NCBI GenBank assembly: GCA_963931865.1
Contig: OZ007510.1
Location: forward strand, 5,549,399-5,613,398
Source: Axinella damicornis
Taxonomy: Eukaryota > Porifera > Demospongiae > Axinellida > Axinellidae
Direction: 5' to 3'
Length of the DNA: 64,000 bases
In this document: one piece after another, positions 49,201-59,300 of the stretch
How the letters are laid out: each line of letters opens with the position of its first letter
How positions within the stretch are numbered: the stretch's first letter is position 1
Program-made: the position numbers and the translations under genes
The notes under the pieces: model-generated
The model's input: only the letters and a program-made list of their open reading frames with translations
Told to the model about the DNA's origin: nothing
Databases searched by the model: none

Positions 49201-52200
49201 TCCGGAGGTGACCACAGAGTCTACCTGCTAGGAAACCCGGTAAGACATTGTGTGCTGCTGGTACATGGTTGGGGCATGTGTCCATTGCATTCAACTGAAA
49301 TTGAAATTGAAGTTGGCCAATCAACTGTTTCTGATTCCTTTGTGATTATGTTTGCGTTTGGTATAGCACACGGCACCATTACGTTAACATGGTCTAGTTT
49401 CTGTGTGAATTATCATACAGTAATAGTTTAAGTTTACCTTCAAAAGAAACAAAAGTTAGGTGGTTGCAACCTTCGTATATGCCCTGGTCTGAGGGTCATG
49501 TGCACAATGTGTGGTCCCCTCCAGTAAGCACTGTATTCCAGCCGTAAACCACAACTGAAACACCGCTTTTCCTTTCGAATCCTATGTTACTATCACCAGG
49601 TAGTTGCTGTATGCGTCGTCACCATTGATCCCAGCATCTCCGCGTTCTCTGTATGTTCCTGTAGGGGACAGCGTACCCCACTATTGTAGCCATGTACTCC
49701 CCTAGAGAGTCACCATCACTATTATACACAGCCAATCGGTGGGCTTGGTGTAGTGTCCAAGCTTCTGCCTGCGTACCTTACCCCTGTTGTATATCCCTGA
49801 TTGGAACACTAGTGGTCTTACCATTGTATCATGATTATATATACGTACCCACTTCTAAAGCTCTTCAAGTGTGTAGTAGTTATGGGGGAAGCATTGATAT
49901 CCCAGCTCACCCATGCACAGCTGGTAGTGATACTCCTTGGTGGTCGGTTATTCATTGCCTGTTTCACTGGTTAGATAACACTAGTGGAATGCAGGACATT
50001 GGGGGGCGAGCCTGAGCAAAGTGCATGCACCGGGACATGCAAGGAGCAGTTGTACTGTCATCAGAATGTGACTGGGCAATGATCATATATAGGCGACAGA
50101 AATTATGGCACTAAACATACACTTGTACACATCACAGCAACTGTGAGCTTTTATAGCTGAAGCCGGCACTCCAGCAGCAACCGGCATCACCGCCCGGCCC
50201 GGCGGTAGCTATAGGCCCACGAGCAGTCACCGTCTGGTCCGCGGAGTGTCGCCACCGAGGAGGCAGAATGTTCGTGGTGCTCTAGCCAATGTCCACGAGT
50301 GGTCTCTCCTTCTTTGTTGTCGCCATCGTCCGTCGAACAGGTAGCTAGACGGTTCACGAGTCCTTGCATCGAGGAGGTGCGTGCTAGAGTTCGTTGAATT
50401 TAAATATTATTGTGCACGTGCAAGTGAAATTCGCTGATTTAAAATTTACGGTAATTGCAAGTCCAAGCAAGCAAGCAAGCAAACATACACACGCACTGCG
50501 CAATGAAGTCACGCTAGTGTGGGGCTCGCTCAGGCTCGCCCCAATGATACCACCTGCACCACCTGCACACCACAATGATCTGTTCAGTACTGCTGGACAA
50601 TTGTGTAATCTCATTCCCAGAACTTTTGCTTCTGATGAGCCGCTAACAAGCTCAGGCATTCAGGTCATTACCAAGCTGTTGCTGCCTAGCTTTGTGGTAT
50701 TAACCCCTACTCTGCTGCGTTCTGTAACCATAGTAACAGGGCTGCTATCAAAACACATCATAGAGTCCTTATTGTTACAAATTGTTGTTGACATTCCTTT
50801 CCAATTTTTCATGTTACATAATATTCCGTATTATTTGTTTTTTAGACCTCATGTACATTCCTACACATTTCAAAAATAATGCCTCGCTCATCAGGGACAA
50901 TTGCTATGAAATTGGGTTCTGATGGAACACTTGGAGGCAACAAACAAACACGAGATCTTTCTGTGTGGTGTGTAGGATCTGATGCATAATCAGCCTGGGT
51001 GTGAAACTCCACCCACTTGTCGTTAGACTCCATTGCCAGGTCCTGCAGTTACTGGACACCCCCATCCTGTGCTGTCACACTGCGTTGTTGTGGTAGTGTC
51101 TCTTTACAATATAATCTTTCAGGCTGTGTGTATGTGTGGTGACTATAGGTACCTGTTGTGTGCTTCACACCCATGAACTAGTAAGGAGGCATTAGCCTCA
51201 GAAGAGAAAGAAAAATCAAAACAGAGAGCTTCTGATCTTGCTCCCGGGACGACACTACAATAAATCCAGTCTCATGGCTATCATTCTAAGCTTGTTCCTA
51301 AAACTTTCGATGTGTACATAGAATGGGGAGTGTCATTGGGTCTGTACTCTGCAGATGATGTGGACTTTAATAACCTGGCTCTTTTGTTAGCCTTGTAAGT
51401 AGGGAAATTGACTTGTACTTTGCCAGGGGAATTTGAGTTCTCTGCTGGCTGTGCATGCCTTGTGTGTGTGTGTGTACCTTATAGTGTGTAGCATCCCATG
51501 GCATTGGGATTGCACATGTACTCCATTGATACGCATTGCACACATACCAGCACAATCCTCATTGTATGACACATGCCCACGTCCAAAAATAATACTCCAT
51601 AAATAGCGTTGCTATGGTACATCTGACCACATCATGATGGGGCATGCTGCACGTGCAACTTGTAGGACCCAAAGAGGTTACGTAGGGACAAATTGGGTGA
51701 GGTAATGACGTTGCCCAGTGCCCACTCAATGCTGGATGCTCTTGTGGCTCTATTTGGCAGTGGCTACCTCATAGTTTCGTGGTTCTAAGTAGATTAGAAG
51801 AAACCATTCACCTTTACAGCTGCAAAAGTGGGGGTGAATGTCTTTTGCCTAAGTGCCTGACAACCAAAGAGCTTCTCTGTCTTTGTGCCTCACTTTGGGA
51901 AGCCCCAGGAAGACTATTGGACAATTGTTTGTATATTGCTTAAACCGGCTCAAAGAGTACAGGAAAATGTTTACCAGTTCTGCCGATTGTACTTTACTCC
52001 TGTGCCTATGGATCAAAGCGAAATGCTATCCCTTCTTACTTTGACCATCCTTCATTTTGGGAAGCCCCGTGAGGACTATTGGACAGCTGCTTGTATTGGT
52101 GTGGACCAAATCAAAGAACACAGGAAAATGTTTACCAGTTCTGCCAGTTCTGCCGATTGTGATTGTACTTCACTCCTGGGCCTTTGGTTCAAAGCGAAAT

Positions 52201-55200
52201 ACTATCCCATATCCGACTTTGACGGCCCTTTGATGCAAAGCCTTCATCTTGCGACACATTTCTACATCCTTCCCGCCCAACACTTTCTGCCCAGTTAGCC
52301 CAGACTGTCGGTAAAAAACACGGCTTCGCATGGATACATGACAGCCTATTAACATAACATTTTCTCACATCTGAAATGGCAGGTGCTATACAGATTAGCT
52401 AACTCCTATTAGGCTAATTTGAGCCCATTGGGTAACACTTATTTGGCTTGCATATGGCGTGTGAAGTTGTGCTCTGCAGTGGATTACGAATTTCAAATAC
52501 AGTCGACTATGCATAATCTGTGATGCCTTGCTTCCACAACCTGTGAATAGCTCCTAAACCTCTGAATTCATGACCTGTACGCCGCAGTAATTGTACAAAC
52601 AAAAAAACAATACTATGAGCGAAAGCGCACCTGGTTGAAAGGTGTGGCAGGTTTGAGATGGCTCAGCCCACTCAAATGGACTGCAGTTATGTCTAAGATG
52701 CTGAAATTCACTGCATGAATAACTCGTGGCAGATTCATAACTGCCAGTAGAGACTGCTGGTATTTGCACTCAAAGAACCAGCCAGCGTTTGTCAGCATTT
52801 TTGTACTTTTAATGCTTTGATATTTTGTTGTTTGATCACAGGAAGAGAATTATGTTTATCGGCCACCTCACTACAGTCTAGACACTCAACATACGTCAGA
52901 GATGTGCAGCAGTGTTTATTAACTGTCAGGAGTTGGTAGCCAGGACAACAGCATGTACAACGAAATTTGAGTGTGGATTCTGAACAAACATGACTTTGTG
53001 GAAATATCACTTGCAGTATGTTACTCACATTCGTGCGTCAATGACTCGTGATATTTCCTATACCCAGTATCCTGTATAGTAACTGTGACCTCACAAATAC
53101 ACAGCAAGCCCAGTGGATAATCTTTCAAATTGTCAACGATTGTTGTTGTGGAGAATTATGTAAAGATGTGCCCTCTTCATTACAGCACTTGGGAAGGTGT
53201 TCAAGGATTCTGACTAAACTGCTGTGATTACCATTGTGCACTGACACTATCAAATAATATTTGTGCTGAGTCCAACCTTGGTGGTGACGTTATGGAGTGG
53301 TTTTGTCTTCCCGTTGGTCACTTCGGCCGGCTATTATTGGTAGTATGTGACATCACGTACATGTGCGGTGAACCATAAGCTTCCTGCCTGCTGACGATGA
53401 GGCTAGCCGTAAGTATGAGCTGGTGGACGCAACCAGTCTGCTCACAACTCGAGAGCAAGACCTGACGTGTCATCTGAGACCAGTTTGCTATTTGCCTAGC
53501 AGCATGACCTAGCACTTATGCGGAGTTACCCTTATATGGTATTGTCAGGTGTATTTGTGCCTAAATATAGAGACATGTATTGTGTGTTCACACAGTGCTG
53601 GTTCTACAACAAGGAACACAATGCATGATCACATGTCACCATGGACTGTAACATGTCCTTAGGTCACACCAATACTAGGGAGTTCCCTGGTGACCTTGTG
53701 CGATGTGGTGGTTATGTAAATTGTGGGTGGCTATGTACACTGTAAGTGGTGTCCTTGATGGCTAAATTGGGAGTTTTTCACAGTGATGTCATTCTTACAG
53801 CTATCGCCACTTCCTCTGTTTCTTCAAGGACTTCTGGTTTTGGTAGCACTGCCCAGAAATGTTGCTGTAACACCTCAGCCTTTGTGTGTGTGGGTCATGG
53901 ACTCTCCCACTGGTTTTTTTCTTCCCGTTTTGGTCCCCACAAGCAGAAATGGAAAGTAGTGGGCTGGTAACTAGATATAGCTTACCACTTTTGTGCATTT
54001 GGCATGCTTCCAGGACTTCAGCAGCTGAGCACTGCCAGCTGTGTTGTATGTGATGTCCCTCCTCTCTTCGCTCTGTGCTGGTGTATGCACTACCCTCTTT
54101 CTCTCCTAATTAACCTCCTCTAAGTCCGACCCGTCTAAAAACCTTATTTATCGCTGGATGCCCGACCTGAGAGTCGGGAATAAAGCTCTTTATTATGTGG
54201 CATGCCAACTCCATCCATTGCCAACTCTCCCCACTCATCCAGCATTTAGCAAACACCCTCGTCCACAATAGAAGGGTGTAAAACCCTTTTCTTGAACTCC
54301 AACTCCCTCTACAAAACAGCTGTCATAAAAGCATTCTTAAACACAGCCACCTCACGCACCAATAGAATTACTTACATACGTACACTGTCCCTCCCCCCCC
54401 CCACACACACACACACACACCATCCTCACACAACACCCAGGTCATCTTCTGGGGCTGTGGCGTCCTACTAGTGGTGTTTATCACCATCGTAATCCTGAAG
54501 CTGTTGGCTGACCAGCGCGGGATAGTCTGCAGAGACCTCCAAGGTACGAAATGACCTGCGCACTACAGTCAATACGATACTGTACCACGGACACTTCTAA
54601 ATTGTGGCTGTATGATATGCATCCTGGTGTATTGACAGTCTTTCTGCTTATAGTCTCAGTTGAGAGCAACGCTGCACATAGATCTTGGTGTCATAAGCCT
54701 CACAAATGGTGTGTGTACGTCTAGAGATGTATCTCCTGCCACTCTGAAGTGTACCTGATACTGCTCATGTCTCATGCTCCATAACACTTGGTGCACGTCA
54801 GCAACGTGTCCATTCATTGTAGTCTAATGACCTGGAACTGACCTAGTGCATTCCAATGGAGCCCCTGCACAACTCCTCTATGGAAACTAATTGTTTTTCG
54901 GTGCCAAGAGTGTCATTTGTACTACTATGCAGTTACATGTAAATAAAGTGGGTAAATTCCGTGTTATCTAACAGCACTCAAGGGTCAGCTCACAGAGGTT
55001 CTGATTAAACCGTTGAGACTGCCATCATGCACTGATTCAAACTTAATTCTGAAACTCATCTTGATGGTGAGTTGTGAACGCTCTTTGTCTTCCCTTCGGC
55101 CATGGTTGCTTATTTTGGCAGTATGTGACAGACGTTGTGTAATGTGTGTGTTAATCGGAGCAAGCCAGAATCTATAGCCGCCTACAAGCAGTATGGGAAT

Positions 55201-56315
55201 GAAGCTATATAGCTGTATGTGCAAGCTGGTGGATGCAGTCAGAGTAAGGTGTGTTCACACTACCTGCCAGTTGCACTACCAGGAGTGCAGTCCCTGCTGG
55301 GTTCAGGTATATGTACAATGTTATGTAAACTTGTGTTCCTAATAGAAACCCTGTGCAGCAAGTGTTGTACACTCTCCTGGGGCTTCTAGAAGAACTGGTT
55401 TTCTGACTCCACACATTGAACTGAGGTGTAGTATTGTGACTAAGTTTGTGTGTATTGTAGCACTTTTACAGACCACACAGATTGCTTCAAGAGTGTAGAT
55501 AGCTCACATAGCAGTGGACCTCCAGTTCACTGACATCCTTCCACAGCAAATATAGCATACAGTGAATTGCGTTTGCATTCAAAAATTCCGTACTGCCTAT
55601 GCAGGATTTTCATACCTGTTTGCTTCATCTTCTTAACTGAGGGTACAGAAAGGCTGCAACGTTTTTAAAACGTCACATGTGCAAAAGTACAAGCACAGAA
55701 GAGAACAGTTTACTAGGGAACAGTCCATACACCATTGCCGGGACATGAGACACGTTCCGTGAACATCTCCATGGAGGAATGTTCTGAAGAAGGCGTAGGA
55801 ACGTATGCTAATGATACTCAATTTTGCAAACAGGGCTCAAGTGTTGTTCCTGAAATCCTGCACATTCCACTTGGCAAGCTGATCCTGTTCTCCATGTTCT
55901 GTTTTTGGTCACAGGAATGCATGGTGCTGTGTGTGTGTGTATGGAAGGCCAGTTATCTCGTCCATCTGTTGATGAGTGTAGAATGTCCCACTGATTTCTC
56001 ATCATGGCTGTGTTTTGATTCGCACAGATGTAATGGCCCTGTGGGCACCTTGTGGTTAGATTTATATGCTGGGGTGAATGTACCATGAGATAAACACTGG
56101 ACGGTGTCATTTGATACCCGAGATTGAAGGTGTCTGGAATAGCAGTTTGATTGAGACATTGTCCTCTAGCTACAGGCGCGCACACACACACAAGTAATAA
56201 TTACATTCGTGATATTAGCACCTTTTAACTACAGATTCAAGAGCAAATTGAATGTTATGTGTGTTCCTGTTACAAAACCTTTTTTTTCACCCACCCACCC
56301 ACCCACCCACACGCA

Positions 56316-56380
<65 letters not shown>

Positions 56381-59300
56381 TCACTCAAAGGCCTAATGGA
56401 TCAGTTTATTTCCGGAGGCCTCTGGCTTCTCCTGGGGTGGGCGCTCCACTACATTCCATTCTACCTGATGGGGAGAGTGCTGTACTTCCACCACTACTTC
56501 CCAGCCCTCATGTTCTGCTGCATGCTAGGAGGTACCGGTTGATGCCTGTTGAAGTGTTCTGTTCCCGTGCCGTTCCCACCTCCTGTCTTTGATCGCTTGC
56601 AGTATGCAAATGTGGAGGGGGAAGGCCTGGGAGATCTGGCTGCGTGTGGTGATGTCAGATGCATCTGTCCGGTAGACACATGGGTGGTGGTGCCTGACGA
56701 GGTATCTCGAAGCCCTTTCTTGTAGTGTCAGTCCGAGGGTTGGAGGACAGAGCTTTCACAAGGCAGCATCAATACCTTTCGTGTTTACGATGTCAGAGAC
56801 TAGTTGACATGAAACGGAATCGTAATTCGGGCACCACCCCCCATGTGTCTACCATCTGTCTACCTGACATCATCTCAAGTGACCAGATCACCCAGGCCTT
56901 CCCCCTCTGTATCTGCATACTTAGTCTACAAGCGATCAGAGACTGGAGGTGCATGGGAACATGGCTATGTCGCCACCGATAGATATTCAAGTACTGTTGC
57001 CATTCTACAAGTGTCTGCATGCTAAGGAATGTGAAGCATGTACTGAAGGCATACGCATATGCTGCATGCTGAGGAAGGTGCTGAAGTGTCATGCTAGGAA
57101 TGTACTGCTGCATGCTTAGAGGAAAACTTGACATGTTGGGTGGTGGCCATCTCATGCCTGGAACATGTTTCCCTCAAACTTGTGACTTCCTCTCTATACA
57201 ATGGAGGTGATGTGGGGCTTGCTTCCACCATAATACATGTAGATGTTGAAAGGGTTCCTGCATTCTGCTGTGGGTCATGACTAGTCAATTAAGAGGTTAG
57301 ACCTCTAACAGGTACTAACCCCACAGTATTTGATCAAGACACTGAGTGGAGTTTCAACTGTAGTCTTGTTTGTACCAGGAAATGATGTAGCTTTCATTAA
57401 CAACTTTGAAGCTAATGTGTGTGTCAGGTATCCATGCATGCAGCTTTGTAAGCACGTTTTAGCTGTACTCTTATGTAGAATGTGGTACTAGCTGTACATG
57501 TTTGGTACTGAAATCTATCAGGCACAGAAATGCCTTATTCTGAGTCAAAAGACAGCTCCCAAAATGCAGTAGCTGCCCATAAAGTCGATGACTGACACAC
57601 TGACGCAGACCGATTACTTAACCCCGCTAGTGCATCCGTGCATGGAGTAATAATAAACAAAAGGATTGTTTAGACATCAGAGGAAAGCTACACTCTTAAA
57701 TCAGATATCCTTCCTTCATTGCCGTGGGAACCAGTTGCCTCATCCTGTTTATTGCAAGTTAACCGTTTGTGATCCTTGGCGGTTGCACATGCATTGTCCA
57801 GTGAGTGTACACTTGGACTCAGTTCCTATGCACTTCCTGCCGTGCTAGGCAACGTTTAGTTCAGTCATGCCAAAGGGTCACACTTGGTTATACGACCGTC
57901 TTCGTTGTTGGTTAATTGTTGTCGTTTATGTGAGAGCACAGTGGTTAGGTGATGGCATTAATTTTAACCACATGGTAATGAAGTTATTAGTTGCTAGGAT
58001 ACCTGTACCTAGGAACTGATGTCTTTGTCTTGTATGTTCGAGTACAGTTGGACTGTTATACTGTCTATTTCAGTTCCGTTTGAACGTTGCATGAATGTCA
58101 CGGAAACTGTGTTCTGCAGACATGAGGCTCACCAAATTCCCAGCTTCTTGACTCCAGCCTATTGCAGGCTGTGTAGTTTACGTGAAGCTCCACCCACAGG
58201 AAGTTCTTGCTAAGTTAGCACTATGATCACAGAACACACACCGTTCAAACACTTAAACAAACTTACAAGCAGTGCAGCAAGTGTAGCTATTGTTCTGATA
58301 TGAAGTAGCCACTCTGCTATGGCAAGCAAACACTACTCATTCCTTGCAAGTCTCAGTAGTGTCTAGTGCTCATAACTGTGAACATCCAAATCGAAAGTTT
58401 TCCGTTTACAGGGGCTTCACTGAGGTTGTTTTTGTAATCAGTATGGGAGCTTTGTGGTGGTACTGAAAGTGCTAGGACAGGAAGGCCTGTGAACAAGGCA
58501 GTGGGCCAGGTATTCACAGGCCGGCAGAGGAAGGGGTAGGTAGCTGACCTTATTATCCTAATCTGCTACATGTACTGCATGTGCGCAGCTTGTGTGCTGC
58601 TCCTGCCATGGGCCCAGTGGCTTAGTGGTAAGAGCATCTTGGATTCGAATACCAATTTTTCTGTGGATTAATTTCTCGGCATCAATAACTATCACAAACC
58701 GAACCCACTGACTCACTCAGTAAACACTATCCCAATTCAGTTCACCAACACTACAGTATAATTATTATATGGTCCAAACTTGACTTGAAATGTTTCTTTT
58801 GTTGATAGGAATCGTGATTGAATTTGCCATCAGAGTGCTCACAATACTATTCCACCCTTGGCTGAAGGGAGCGTTCTACCACTCCATGATAGTCCTGGTG
58901 CTCTTTGTCATCATAGGAAGGCAAGTACCTCAAGTGGCTTATGCAGTACTAATAATTATGTAGTAACTATCAAGTTAAACAAAAGGCTTTCATTTCCTAC
59001 CTGCAAATTAGTTGAGTGCTTCCAAATATCATCTACACAGGCCTCATGATACGGACACCATTTTGCCCCTAAAATGTGCCCTGATTGCTTTGGGATCCCA
59101 GAAAATATATTACTCAATGTAAACAGGGAGCATACAACATTATAGTAAACCGGTTAGCCAAATATTCACCAAAAACCTCCAGTGCAAAAGACATTACTCT
59201 TGGACAACAGCTGAGAGTACATAGTTGTGCACAACACTCGTACGACGTATTCATCAATTCAACACTTCTCTCTTCTACAGCTTTGTTGTTTTCAACCCCC

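Noticed and set aside
51885..52298. 137-codon frame as a gene
   Set aside because: It spans a tandem duplicated intronic segment, with no splice context or family motif.
56209..56592. 127-codon frame through a CA repeat
   Set aside because: The frame crosses an intron; only 56391-56531 belongs to POMT2 exon 20, in a different frame.
58921..58930. GT at 58925 as the exon 21 donor
   Set aside because: It shifts the frame out of the conserved FNPLAYG ending; the GC donor fits exactly.
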